NCBI RefSeq assembly: GCF_027595985.1
Contig: NC_073303.1
Span: 97,208,591-97,272,590 of the forward strand
Reading direction: 5' to 3'
Origin: Sorex araneus
Taxonomy: Eukaryota; Chordata; Mammalia; Eulipotyphla; Soricidae
Length of the DNA stretch: 64,000 bases
A model generated the notes under the pieces. The model had not been told where the DNA came from. It searched no databases and saw only the letters and a list, made by a program, of their open reading frames with translations. Below, one piece after another: positions 44,192 to 55,674 of this stretch (the first letter of the stretch is position 1; each line of letters begins with the position of its first letter). The translations under genes and the position numbers were made by a program.

Positions 44192-44700
44192 TGCTGTCAT
44201 GATCCAAAAGTAATGATGAGACTAGGACCCTGCTAGGGATAAGAAAGACTGATCTGGCCTGAGCACTGTAGTCTGAGATCGAGATGGCCCCAGGAGAGCA
44301 ATTCTATAAGCTTTATTGCATTTCTTATTGTCTCCATACAAAATGATTAATATTATGAACGCTTATATGTTTGCTGGATGAGGAGAGGAGAAACACACTC
44401 ATGGGACTCCACCCTTGGGTGGATCCTCCTGTTGAAAGAGAATCAGTCCTAGGAGAAGCATCCCCTGAGGGAAAGGAACCTTACCCTATTGATTGTGACC
44501 ACACCTATGTGTAAGCCCCAACCCCCTCATGCTGGGGGGGATTTAACTAGGCTGTAAGAGTGGGTTGGGGGCCAGATCCACAGATCCAGAGAGAGATCCA
44601 GAGCCAGGAAAGAAGCAGAGAAAGAGAATGAAATAAACTGATCAAGCAACCAGTTTGGCCTTCTTCCTTCCGTCGCCTGCCCCTGACCAACAGCCACACA
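44192..44700 (+). mobile_element. Solo LTR of an endogenous retrovirus
   Basis: A 509-bp element begins TGCTGTCATG and ends GCCACACA, so it has the TG...CA termini of an LTR. A 4-bp duplication caaa lies on both sides (44188-44191 and 44701-44704), typical of class I (gamma-type) retroviral integration. Inside, AATAAA at about 44632-44637 lies near the 3' end and is followed by a CT-rich stretch, as in U3-R-U5 order. No gag, pol or env sequence adjoins it, so the internal region was lost, probably by LTR-LTR recombination. The orientation is inferred from AATAAA. Confidence 0.75.
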
Positions 44701-45536
44701 CAAAGGTTCCAGAGCACTGAATGTGGGCGGTGAGACAGAGCCGCTCGGAGAGCCCGAGAGTGCACATGACCTTTGGCGTGCCTTAGTTTTTTATAGTCTC
44801 AGTGTGAGCGCACCCCTGTGGGTCTGCAGACAGAGACCCTCATCCACCTCTCCTCTCGTAATCTCCCTTTGCAGCTGATCCCCATAAGCTGATGACTTTC
44901 CCTTGCACATACCTGGTCTCTAAAACCGGGCCTAGATGCTCTAGACCCAGAAGAGCCTGTCCCTTGGCCCTTTCCCCTCTGTGGGGAGCAGCCTGCATCC
45001 CTTGGCTTGTGACCCACTACCCTTGTCCTTTCTCGTCCCTCCTCCAGGCTTCGCAGCGTAGCCTTGGCCAGCCCTGCCTTCCTGTCCCCCTCCCTTGAGG
45101 TACCCTGATGGCCCAGGAACTGCTCGGAGTTCAGGATCCTCTCCCCACTCTGGAGGAAGGGAGTGCGCTCACAGGGGCTGTGATAGGAGAGGGAGATGTC
45201 TCCCGGGACTGAGCCTCCCTCTGCCCACCACAGTGGTGGGAGTCTGAAAAGAGGTATGTGGACAGTGCTCCTGAGCCCTCGTGGACTCAAGGGGTGCAGG
45301 AGAGCTAAGACTGCAGGCCCTGGGGTGACATCTTGAGCTATCTAAAAGGGGTGCTCAGTGTCACTGTGGCTACTGGCCCCTTGATCAGGTGAACTGATGT
45401 CTGGCGTCTCCATTTGCTACTCAAAATACACGAGATCCCAAGGCCACAGCCCTGATAAGCAACCAGGGGTACAAAAGGAAATATCAGAAGTATAACTTTC
45501 TTTTTATTTTAAAAAACATTCGTGGTGGGGTTAATA

Positions 45537-45697
45537 GTGAGTGATAGCACAAGAGGTAGAGCGTTTGCCTTGCACACAGCCAACCCAGGTTCGATTCCCA
45601 GCATCCCGTATGGTCCCCAGGAGTAATTCCTGAGTGCAGAGCCAGGAGTATCCCTATGCATTGCCGGGTGTGACCCCCAAAAAAAAATAGAAAAGAA
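45537..45697 (+). mobile_element. Short-type SINE with altered 5' end and a body deletion
   Basis: The head starts agtgagtgatagcacaagag. A ~14-bp gap removes the usual ctgagcaccgcc after tatggtcccc. The tail is A9 then AAAAGAAAAG. Confidence 0.88.
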
Positions 45698-45732
45698 AAG
45701 AACATTAGTGGGACAAAGCATAGCAGACTGCC

Positions 45733-46301
45733 ATTGGCTGGAACTGGTTGGCATGGACTGGCATAGGTTGACATAGGCTAGCACAGCCTGGCACTGATTG
45801 GCACTGATGGACTCAACATAGCATAACTGGCGAGTCTAGAACTAGATGGCACATCTTGACACAAGCTGGCAATCAGTGGCACATGCTGGTGTGGGTTGCA
45901 TTGGCTGGTATAAGCCGGTAATTATTGGCAGGGTTTGCATAGCCTAGCATAGGTCAACTCTCCCAACACAGACTGGCACTGAATGGCACTGGCAGCACTG
46001 TGTCACAGGTTGGCACTAACTGGCACTGACTGGCATGGGCTGGCATTTAAACCAATTTTTACTGACTGCCGTGTGCTGGCACCAGCTGGCATGTTTTGGC
46101 TTCAACTGGCTTGGGTTGGCATTTCCCCACAAGGCTGGCATGGTTGACACTGATTGGCATATGTTGGCACTGACACGTACATTCACTACTTGGCATTTGT
46201 TGGCATAGGTTGACATCAACTGTCAAATTTTGGCACTGATTGATGCCAATTGGTACAGATTGGTACTGGCTAGCACATGTTGGTATTGGCACAGGTTGGC
46301 A
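45733..46301. repeat. Degenerate 10-bp minisatellite, block A (TTGGCAYNGR form)
   Basis: About 57 diverged units of a 10-bp motif, e.g. ctggcatgga, ctggcatagg, ttgacatagg, ctggcactga, ttggcactga. TGGCA recurs at 10- or 20-bp spacing across the block. It is bounded by a SINE upstream and ordinary sequence downstream. Confidence 0.92.
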
Positions 46302-46369
46302 GATTTTCTGCGACTTCTCCTGATAACCAGACACCATCTTCCCTGTTTCTATTGCTGTCCCAATTTCCT

Positions 46370-46505
46370 CTGTCTATAAGGACACCAGTTAGAGTGGATT
46401 AGGGTCCATGCTAATGAGCTCACTTTAGTCACCTCCTCAAATACAGATACGGTCACATTCAGATGCAGAGGTATTTTTGGAGGGACACACAATTTGGCCC
46501 ATAAT
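46370..46505 (+). repeat. Ancient mammal-wide repeat (family unnamed)
   Basis: The run ctataaggacaccagttaga-like, ggattagggtccatgctaat, gagctcactttagtcacctc and gagggacacacaatttggcc is a widespread mammalian repeat motif series. I cannot assign the family. Confidence 0.5.
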
Positions 46506-46764
46506 ATCAGCCAAGTAATAAGATAATAGAGTTGGTGCCGGGCACTTGGTGGTTTTTTTTTTTTTTATTCATCTCTGCACTTGCTTTGCTTGCATTAAAT
46601 ATTTCCTGTTGAAAAATCCAGTGTGATTGATCACGATACTTTTCTCAGAATAAGGATGAGCAACCCTGGGGGTGGGAGTGGGGGTGGGAGGCGCACTAAC
46701 CCACAAGTAGCCCCTCTACATCTCGATTCAGGCTTTTAGCTCTGGCTTTACACTAAAGAACTTT

Positions 46765-46905
46765 AAGGGCTGAGCAGACAACTCAGGTTTGATCCCTAGC
46801 ACTACTCGGACCATCCCTGCCCCAAGCATCAGCAGGAATGATCCCTGAGAACAGAGCTGGGAGAGACACCTACAGGGTAGGACCCAAAACTCCAAAAGAA
46901 AAGAA
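46765..46905 (+). mobile_element. Degraded short SINE
   Basis: Traces: ggtttgatccctagcactac, aggaatgatccctgagaaca and a AAAAGAAAAGAAAAT end. Confidence 0.6.
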
Positions 46906-47614
46906 AATAACAAATAGAAGAACTCAATGAACATTCTAAAGTCTGATTCTAAAGTCTGATTCAGTTCAATCAGAATCTTGGGCGGGCACTCGAAGGCTAA
47001 TGAGTCCTCCACGTGCTTCTCACACGTACTTTGAGAAAGAGCTGTGCTGTGTTCAAGCTTCTGCTGCTTGGGAATCAACAGGAGGGTTAGATAAACCCAG
47101 TGCTGGGTGCCACTGCAGAATTTCTGAGTCAACGGGTGTGGGGCAGGGCCGAGACTTGAGTGTTGGAATCCCTGGTCAGGGCTGCTGCTGCTGATCTCAG
47201 GGCTGTCCGCAGGGAACTCTGTGAGTGGCTGCTCACTTGCTATCTGCAAGCAGTCACCTGCTGTTTTGTGAACACATGAGGGCTTATGAAGATATGAAAG
47301 ATGAATGTTTAAGAAAAGGTCACAAACTCTCCTCTGTCTGCAGTTTCCACCACTCCCTACTGCCCTGTGGGCAGATTTCTCAGCATGAAGCTTGCTGGGA
47401 AGCCCCACTCAGGGGCGCTGGGAATAGTTAGCAGCTCTTCTTATGTTTTTGTTTTATTGGGAGGGGGTGGGCCCACCAAATGACGTGGTACTAAGACCTG
47501 GCGTCCCTCCCACAGATTCTCAGCCAAGGAGGTCAGTAGCTCAATGTAAGGGCCAGAGATTGCAGTCCTCCTGGGGCCCTGTTGTGCCTGGACTTACCTG
47601 GGGGCCTCCAGGGT

Positions 47615-49330
47615 TGCACATGTGCCAGGCAGTACCAGCTGGCATCAGTCTGTAACAGTTTATGCCAATCAATGCCAGCACATGCTAACTTATACTGGTC
47701 CATATCAGGCAATGCCACTTTGTGCCAAGCATGATCTGTCTATGTCAACATGTGCCACTTAATGTGTATCAGTGCCAACCTATACCAACACATGTTAGTC
47801 TGTATCACATGGTGCCAGTGTCATTCTTGCCAGTTTATGCCAGCCTTGTCAGCCCTCCCTCCCCAATCTATGACTGCCTGCAACAACCTGTGCCAGTCTA
47901 TGCCAGTCAGTACCAACAGATAGCAGGCAGTGCTAACCTGTAACATCTTGTGCCAGTCCATGCAAACCTGTGCTAACCAGTGCCACCCTACATTAGCCTA
48001 TGTAAGTATGTGCCAACGCACACTGACCTGTACTAATTTATGCCAACCAATGTCAACCAGTTCCAGTTGATGCCAAATTCACCAGTCCTTGCCATTCAAT
48101 ACCGAGTTACCACCATAATCCTGTACCAAAACTACTCAGCCAATGCCTGCGTATGTCAGTCTGTGCTAACCAGGGCCATCTGATGCCAATCTTGACAATA
48201 TCAGACCATGCTGGCCAGTGCCAGTCAATGCCAACTTATGCCAATTGGTGATACTCAATACCAACTAGTGCCCATCTTACCAGATTGTACCAAATCCTGC
48301 CAGTATATGCCATACTGAGTTAGACCTTTCCAACCTTTGCTTGTGACTGTCTGCCAGTCTATAGCAGTCAATACCAAGATGTACCAGGCAGTGCCAGCTT
48401 ATACAAACCGGTGTCATCCTTGCCACCAGTATTTGTCAACTGGTGCTACTCAGTGCCAACTGGTATACCAAACTGTGCCAGTCTATACCAGATGGTGCCA
48501 ACTTTACCAGTCAAAAAAACAGTATCAATCTGTGACAATTTGTGCCAGCATATGCCAGTCAGTGCCAGTATGTACCAGGTGAAACCAACCTATACCAACC
48601 CATGCCAGGTAGTGGCAATCAGTGCTAAACTGTGTTGTAACAACCCACATCAAATGTGCAGTCCTTACCAACCTATGACAGTCAATGCCCACCTGTGCCT
48701 GGTGGTGTTATCTGGTGTCAGTCTATGGCAGCCAGTGCCTAACTGTGCCAGATGGTGCCTGTCAATACCAGTCTGTGTCAGTCTGTGCTACTGCCAAACT
48801 AACTGCCAACTGGTGTTTGCCAGAGCCCACTGGTGCCAGGAAGTGCCTCTCTGTGTTGAACTTCCTTGCCAATCAACATTGGACATCACTGTCAGGCAGT
48901 ACAAGTTCATGCCAAGTCATGCCTACCCATGCCAACCTTGCTGGGTGGTGCCAGCCCATGCCAACCGGTGCCATTTGGTGTAAGGCAGTGATAGATAATT
49001 CTAGCCTGTGAAAAATGGTGCCATTCAATGCCAACCAGTACCAAATTTGCCAGGTGATGCCATTGTCTATGCCAGCTGGTACCATTCTTGCCAACTCTTG
49101 CCAGTCTCTGCTGACCCATGTCGATTCGTGTCTGTCTATGCAAAACCTTGCCAGGCAGTGTTCTTCTATGCCAACCAGTGCTAGTCTATGCCAACCTGTG
49201 ACATTCTATGCTAGTCTGTATGGTCTATGCCAACTTGTGCTAGGTAGATACATTCTGTGTCAACCTGTGCCAGTCAATGCCAGTCTGCGCCCATTTATGT
49301 CAGCCAACGCCAGTGGATACCAGTGGTGCT
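47615..49330. repeat. Degenerate 10-bp minisatellite, block B (YNTGCCAGTC form)
   Basis: About 170 diverged units of the reverse complement of the block A motif: tatgccaatc, aatgccagca, tgtgccactt, tgtgccagtc and similar. TGCCA recurs at 10- or 20-bp spacing for 1.7 kb. Cys/Gln/Pro-rich open frames in it (for example 48411-48983) are by-products of the repeat. Confidence 0.93.
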
Positions 49331-49599
49331 AGGAATCAAATGCAGCATCCTACACATCCAAATTTTACTTCATCTAAACCGACATTTATGCCAAAGTTCT
49401 TGCAAAGGCTGGGCATGCCAGGAAGTGCCTTACCCCTACACCTTTAACAAAGATTGTGATGATCACAACAGCAGTGATGCCTGTGTTCAAGGTCCTATTG
49501 ATGTACACTCTTCTATACAGGTGCTATTTTATTCAATCCCAACATAATCTAATAAAGTAGTTTCTCAACAATTCCATTTCACAGATGAGCAAGCAAGGT

Positions 49600-49815
49600 T
49601 CAGTGGCGAAGAGTCGGGCTGTGCAGCCAGACAATCTGGGTTTGTGCCCAGCTCTGTACCATCTAATTAGTATGACCGCAGGCAAATTCCAACTCTCCCA
49701 GCTTCCTTATCTTGTTGCATAACACCGAAGCCTGTGGGGCTGTTGTAAGCACTATATTTGCCGGACACAACATTTGGCACCTGGTTTGGACTTGAAAAAT
49801 GTTTGGAATTTTTAA
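49600..49815 (+). repeat. MIR element
   Basis: The order gtgcagccagacaatctggg, agtatgaccgcaggcaaatt, cagcttccttatcttgttgc and ggctgttgtaagcactatat follows the MIR consensus. Confidence 0.65.
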
Positions 49816-50544
49816 TGCCCACTTGGTAAGTGGCCAAGGAAGGAAAGAAACTCAGCTCAGTACTGTCTGATCACAAATCTTTTTTTTTCCCCTACTCTTA
49901 TCTTCATACTTCAAGACCTGTTTCTTCCTTCCTCACTCTTCTCCAGCGGCATTGGGAACAGATCCATCAGCAAGACACTGGTGCTCACAGATGCTTTCCC
50001 CATTTCTCTCACTTGACCTAAATGATGTCTAACACTTCTAGAAAGGGGAGGGGATCCTCGGCTCCCTTTGCTTCTTGGAGTTCTTCCCTTCAGAGTTGAG
50101 TGCACACCCTTCCCCCTTCAAGGCTGATGCTATCTTGGCATCTGTTCTGCTCTTCGCACTTACCTGGCCTGATGCCTCTTATTTCCCCCTCAGGACCAGA
50201 TGCCCTGCTTGGAAAGTCCTCGTGGAGAGAAACCCATTCTCTCAGTACCCCCGCTCCGAGCCCTGGACCTGGGTTAGAGAAAGGGCAGAAAGCATTTCTG
50301 CTCAAAAACTCCCATCAGTCTTTGCTGTCATGTTTGCACTCCCACCTTCCAATCCAGAATGACTGGCAGGAAAGCTGAAAAACAATACAGCGGTGTGTGT
50401 GGGGGGGAGGGATGGTGGTTAGGGATGGGAGGAAGGGTATGAGAGTGAGGCCTCCTTCATGCAAAGCATGAGTTCCAACCCTCTGAGCTATCTAATGGAG
50501 AGGGAGCGAGGGAAGCTGAAGGTGATCAGGAGAGGCGGCCAGCT

Positions 50545-50600
50545 CCGTGTTCAGGGATCACTCCTGGCAGTTCTCTGGGGGACCATATGGGGTTGGCATG
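50545..50600 (-). mobile_element. Short SINE fragment
   Basis: Only the antisense body tgttcagggatcactcctgg through ggggaccatatggggttgg remains. Confidence 0.6.
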
Positions 50601-51239
50601 CAGGTTTGTTTGTTTGCTTTTGGTGTAACCCTTGATGCCCTGTTCCTGGCCAGTGAAGGGATACTTCAACGAATATGGTCTAGATTCCTTAAACCCTTGG
50701 CTCCAATTCAAGACGATGCTAGGACGGCAGTGACCGCGGAGGGGGTGAACGCGGGGGCAAGGCGAGGACAGAGTACAGCAGTCTTAATTTTCCAGGCAGG
50801 TCCTGTGGCAGTTGGGGAAATGAGGTGTTGGCCAGTACCGACCAAGGAGGGGCCCTGCCGTCGTCCTGGCGCTGGAATCACAGAGAGAAGCGTGTGGCTT
50901 GGGGATTTCTGTACCGAGTCCTGCGAGAGCCAGCTTCTGTCTACTGGGTCTGCGCTTGCTTTCTCTAGCGAATTGGCAACACCCTTCGCAGCAGATATGG
51001 GTGTATTGTCTGCTCCCGGGGCTCCGGGCAGGGATTTTTGTATTTGGGCTTCTGACGGTTACCCCCAGGGCCTAGAACAGCTCGGGTTCTTACAGGCCCT
51101 CCCGGAACATCTGGGGGTGCGCAGGGGTAGGGGGGGTGGGGAGTGGATGGAGCTCCTGAACGCACAGCCTCTCTCTGACCCACAGGGCATCATCCATCCG
51201 TCCCCCCACGTCCAGGTGGGGCCCGCGGCCAGGGCAGGG

Positions 51240-52300
51240 GGCAGTCGAAGCTGTGACCTGCCCGACAGGTTGTGACCTTGGCCCTGCCCGTGCTCCCGGA
51301 GCCGGCGTGTCCTCTCCTCCGGGAGGGCCCCGAGCTCCCTGCATGCTCCCCACCCGCTGCGCACCCCAGCAGCTGCGACTCGCCCAAGGTCATCACGGTC
51401 CCGGGAGGGCCGGGGGGGGGGGTGGAGGGGCGGGGGAGCCGGGGGGGGGGCCGAGAGGTGGGGGGTGGGCTTGTCCCCAGGACTCAGGCTCGCGCCCGGA
51501 CGCCCCCTCCCCCCGCCGCCGCCTTTTGGGGGGCGGTCCCGGGGCGCCACGCGCGCTGACGCGGGGCCCCGCGATGCGGCGGGGACCGGGCGCGGGGGGG
51601 AGGCGGCGTCGGCGAGCGTCCTCCTTTTGTGCGAGCGCCGGCGGCTGGGGCTGCTCGAAGGTAAACAGCGTTTCCTCTTCCTCCTCGAGGCGTCTCTTCC
51701 TTTTATAGTTATTTCTCGCCTGGCACTCGCCGGGGCCGCTGCCGCCGCGCCGGGGCCGCTCGCGAACCTGTGGCGGTGACGTGAGAGCGGCCAACCCGGA
51801 AACGGCGGCTCCGCTCCCCGCGCCCCGCGCCCCGCGCCCGCCGCCCGCGCCGCAGCCCGCCCGGCCGCCCGCCAGGTACGTGCCGCCCGGGCACCCCCGC
51901 TCGCACCCGCACCACCCCCGCGCGGCTCCCGCCCGGGGCGCGCGGGGTGCGGGGCGCGCGCGCGCGTGATGCTGGGTGGGAGCGAGGTGGGAGCGGGGTG
52001 CGCCCGGGTGCGGGAGAGGCGCCCCGCGGCTCGGGGCGGGGGGTGGGGTGGGGTGGGGTGGGGGTGGGTGGCCCCGGCGGTCGCGGGTGGGCTGAGGACG
52101 CCCTGGACGCGCGGGGCCGCCGCCCGGGTGCAGCCGGCTGCGGGGAGCGCGCCCCGAGGGAGGGGACGCGCGGGGTGGTCGGTCTCCCCCAGCCCCACCC
52201 CTGCCCCATCCACCCTGCTCCGCTCGGCCCACGCCTTCTGAGCCAGGTGAGGGCGCAGGGTCGTGCCGCAGCGCCCCCCGCGCGGCCCCCACCCCTCGGC
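51240..52300 (+). promoter_or_regulatory. CYRIB: CpG island, candidate CYRIB (FAM49B) promoter
   Basis: This kilobase is extremely GC-rich and keeps dense CpG, unlike everything else in the window, and no SINE is inserted in it. Possible elements are GC boxes, a TTTTATAG TATA-like motif at 51701-51708, TGACGT at 51777-51782 (CRE-like half) and CCGGAAA at 51796-51802 (ETS-like). In human chromosome 8 the gene beyond the ASAP1 3' end, in the same orientation, is CYRIB (FAM49B), a Rac1-binding inhibitor of the SCAR/WAVE pathway. The assignment is by synteny only; no CYRIB coding sequence is in the window. Long frames antisense to the island are GC artefacts. Confidence 0.65.
51735..51875 (+). 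other. Candidate non-coding first exon
   Basis: A strong donor CAG/GTACGTG ends this segment at 51875, downstream of the TATA-like and ETS-like motifs. The start is an estimate of about 30 bp after the TATA-like box. No ATG frame of a known protein is present, consistent with a 5' UTR exon. Confidence 0.35.
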
Positions 52301-52764
52301 CAACTTCCATGGGGAGTGGGCGGGCTTGGCAGGTCAGTGTCGGAAAAGAGGAACTGGGGAGGGGGGGGCTGGACCCGCGCCCCGTTGACCTCGACACTTC
52401 CTCCTGGGGTAACCCCCCGCCTCTGCTGGAAGAGCGCTTCCCCTTGGCCCTTTATCTTTCCATCAGGATTTTTGTTTTTTTAATGGGAGTTCGCCGGGAA
52501 CGGGTGGATGCCCTTGCGGCGGGTGTATCTGGCGCTGCCGAGTAGACACGCGCAGCGGGGCTCGAACCGGGGTGCCTTCCCCGGGGGCGGGGGGGCTTTC
52601 TCGGGTCGGGGCCGGGCGGAAAGCGGAACCGCCGAGGACTTCCCCTGCTGGACGGACCCCTGACTTGGCTCCCCACCCGGCTGCTGAGAAATGGAGTCGG
52701 TGGGGGGAGGTGTGGAGCGCGAAGGAGGCGACGCTGGGGACGCCCCTGGGGACGGGACTTTGCA

Positions 52765-52835
52765 TCTCATCCCTGGCTCCTGTGTGACCTTGGACGGACC
52801 GCCTTCCCTCTCTGATTCTGTAAAATGGGGCGGGG
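52765..52835 (+). repeat. MIR fragment
   Basis: The phrase ctgtgtgaccttggacggac, cttccctctctgattctgta, aaatgggg is the MIR central core. Confidence 0.6.
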
Positions 52836-53944
52836 GTGGGGGGTGACCTGGGCTGTCAGAAAATGAGCCAGAAGATTCTGGTCTGGAGAGGGGCGGTGGT
52901 GGTGGAAAGTGTCTTGGTCAAGTCACCTTTAATTCCTACCTTCCCTGTCGCCTGCGGAGGGGTTCCTGGAGCACTGGAGAGCAGAACTCCTTAGATATTG
53001 GCGGAATGAATGGTAGAAGGGGAATGGGTGTGGCCTCTCCTTTTGGCTTCTGTGCCCTGTAACCAGCATCCTACTACACCCCCACTCCCCCTTGTTTCCT
53101 TCCTGGGCTCTATGTAACTGCGTCTCCCCTCCCTGGGGAGGATTACCTTGAGAAAATATTGACTCCTCGTGAAAAGGAGCTTAAGTTCTGTCTTTGAGTC
53201 TCTTCCCATTCTTGGAAGATTGCATTGGGGTGGAAACAGAAAAGAAGCTTCATTTTGATTGCCACTGCCTGGGAGGGTGGCTGCCAGGCTCTGCGGCTGG
53301 GCTGGGCCCATTTCCCAGGCCCCAGGTTCCTGTTCCTGCGAGAGAACTGGCAGAAGTAGGCTGGGTCCCTTGCTCAGGGCTTGCCCAAGTGGTCAGCGCC
53401 TCTGAGTGTTCTTCCTGGAGGAGGTATGTTGTCATTTGCATGTTTGAGGTCTCGAAAGACTTTGGGTCCGAGGAGGACCAGGGTTTACCAGAGTAGAGAG
53501 GGCGGGTTCCTGCCCAGAGGTACTTGGAGGTCAGTGGCCTCTGGCAGGCGTCTCGTACTCTTCTCTCGGGGGGATTTTCAGATCCCTTTGCTTGCTGACA
53601 GCCATCCCTTTTTTTCTCACCTATCTTCGGACCCTTAGTTAGCTCTGTGGTTTTCCTCGGGTTTATTTTCCACCTCTGGAGGGCAGGAGAAACGAAGAAG
53701 GCATTGCTCTTCTTTTAAGAGTCAGCACCAGGCACCACTCAGCAGGCGCCAGCTGCCCTGGGGCACGTGCAAGTTCATTTTTAAGTCCCAGAATGGCCAC
53801 GCTTACCGGTGAAGTGCCTGCTTTTATTTCCATTTTATGAGGCGGAGGGAGGGGATACGTTTGGCCCGAGTCCAGCCAGGCAGCGTCGGATCCAAGCTTC
53901 TCACCTGAGTCTTCTCTCTGCAAGCCTCTGAATGCACAGTATAG

Positions 53945-54122
53945 GGTTTTTGTTTGTTTGTTTGTTTGGGGGATCACCTGGGGGTGCTCAGGGCTTACTT
54001 CTGACTCTGCTCAGGTATCACTACTGGCAGGACTGGGGGATTGATACGTGGTGCTGGGGATTGAAGCCGGGTCGGTCACATGCAAGGCAAGCTCTCTACC
54101 TGCTGTGTGATTGCTCTGTCCC
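53945..54122 (-). mobile_element. Diverged short SINE with (GTTT)n tail
   Basis: Antisense: tgtttgtttgtttgttt, then gggggtgctcagggcttact, ttgaagccgggtcggtcaca and gtgattgctctgtcccc. Confidence 0.85.
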
Positions 54123-54524
54123 CTGTTGTTCATGTATCGGGCAGAATGGGCAAAGGACTGATGATGTGCCCTTGGCTCTGTGGTTGTGCATTCTTTCTGC
54201 CCTCTTCATTGGCACCTTGGCCTGGAGGCCACCTCAAAATAGGTGGTTCTTACCAAAGAGGTCTTGGTTCCTTATTGGGAAATTTCAGTCTCCTGAGAGT
54301 AATTAGCTCCAGATCCGGGAACCCGGATAGGGTGGGGGACCCTACTGACTGAGAAAGTGGAAGTTAGGAAGGTGTGGCCTCAGGCTTGACATGGCTGTCA
54401 TCTTTGCTGAAGAGACCCCTGATTTGTAGCTTTGGTGGTCGCTGGGTGTTTGTCAGTCTTTGGTGGCGCCATCTTCCAGTGGATATTGTCCTGAAAAGGT
54501 AGTGTCACAATGGAAAAGTATGCA

Positions 54525-54870
54525 TCTTAAAGAAAGAGCCAAACTATGCAGTTTGTAGCCACTTGGATAAAACTAGAGACTTTGTCATGCAGAATGAATG
54601 AGAGGGAGAGATCAGAGTGAGCTCACTCATGCCTGGGACCTAAAGTTACACAACAAAGGATCGAAGGCAACACAACAGGATGACCGAGCCACACAGTTGA
54701 ATTGATGGGTGAGGGGGGATGGTGTTGAAAGGGAGGATCATTGTGGTCCTTGGGGGAGGGAGGGGGTACAGTAGTGATGGGTGTGGTTTTGGAATTATGT
54801 GCATGAGAAGTCATCACTAACAGTATTGTAAATCACAGAATCTCAATGGATTTTTTTTTTTAAAGGCAGT
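54525..54870 (+). mobile_element. L1 3' end
   Basis: The text gtttgtagccacttggataa, aactagagactttgtcatgc, agagtgagctcactcatgcc and tgggacctaaag corresponds to the end of L1 ORF2 and the start of the 3' UTR in mammals. It continues through a G-rich tract (54713-54770) to an end like cagtattgtaaatcacagaa. This copy is what ties the other short 3' ends to L1. Confidence 0.65.
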
Positions 54871-54914
54871 GTTATATTGGTGAAAAATCAAATTTGAAGT
54901 TAGTGCAGTTTGGA

Positions 54915-55080
54915 ACTGAGAGATAGTCCAGGGGCAGAAAGCATTTGCTTTGCATGCGTCAACCCCAGTTCAATTCCTGGCACAACATATATTTCTCTGA
55001 GCACCGCCAGGAGTGATCACAGATCACTTATTCACAGATCTGTGAATAAGCCCTGAGCATCACAGGGTGTGGCCTTGACA
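54915..55080 (+). mobile_element. Degraded short SINE
   Basis: Traces: gaactgagagatagtccagg, gtcaaccccagttcaattcc and gagcaccgccaggagtgatc. It contains a small palindromic duplication (cacagatcacttattcacagatctgtg region). Confidence 0.75.
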
Positions 55081-55245
55081 CCTTTCCCCCTTCAAAACCA
55101 GTATGCTTTACCTTGGTTCTGCCCGTGAGTCCTTACAGAGGCCACTACAGTCTAGGAACAGGCAGAATAATACCAGATGTATAATAATAATATCTCATCC
55201 ATCTCCTGTGTTTCTTAGGTAAGCACAAGATTCAAATCTTTAAAA

Positions 55246-55427
55246 AAAATTTTTTAATTAAATCACTGTGAGTGAAACAGTTACAAAGTTGTTCATGATT
55301 GGGTTTCAGTCATATAAATGTTCCAACACCCACCCCTTCACCAGTGTACATTTTCTATCACCAGTGTCCCAAATTTCTCTCCATCCACTCCCATCCCCCC
55401 AGCCTGCCTCTTCAGACACCTCTCCGA

Positions 55428-55471
<44 letters not shown>

Positions 55472-55674
55472 TCTTTCTCTTTCTCCCCCCCCCCCCTTCT
55501 CTCTCTCCCTCTCTACTTTTGGTCATTATGGTTTGCTATACAAGTACTGTAAGGTTACTTATATCCGTTTGCCTACTTTCATCACCCACTTCTTGTTCAG
55601 AGCGATCATTTCCAACTGACATTGTCATAGTGGTCCCTTCTCTAGCCTAATTGCCCTCTCCCTCTTCCCCTAGC
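55246..55674 (-). mobile_element. L1 3' end, antisense, with internal CT tract
   Basis: It starts aaaaaaattttttaattaaa, tcactgtgagtgaaacagtt, passes a C/T-rich tract (the reverse of the G-rich 3' UTR run) and continues ggtcattatggtttgctata. The copy at 60703 shares both ends of this pattern. Confidence 0.6.
55427..55515. repeat. (CT)n/C-run simple repeat
   Basis: (CT)n followed by C12, within the antisense L1 3' UTR. Confidence 0.9.

Larger units (their letters stand above)
24766..51239. other. Intergenic region between ASAP1 and the next CpG island
   Basis: No gene was recognised here. Repeats are listed individually. The longer stretches where I see nothing identifiable are about 26400-27690, 29216-29900, 30270-30930, 39060-40080, 43020-44190, 44705-45530 and 49815-50540. 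Open frames in these are short and lack splice-consistent or family signatures. Confidence 0.6.

Noticed and set aside
48411-48983. 190-codon Cys/Gln/Pro-rich open frame
   Set aside because: It is generated by the 10-bp repeat, which shifts frame every unit. Similar frames occur on both strands of the two blocks.
51059-52303. 414-codon open frame on the minus strand
   Set aside because: It lies in the CpG island, where stop codons (AT-rich) are rare. It is low-complexity Arg/Pro/Gly/Ala with no domain, and it runs antisense to the likely promoter.
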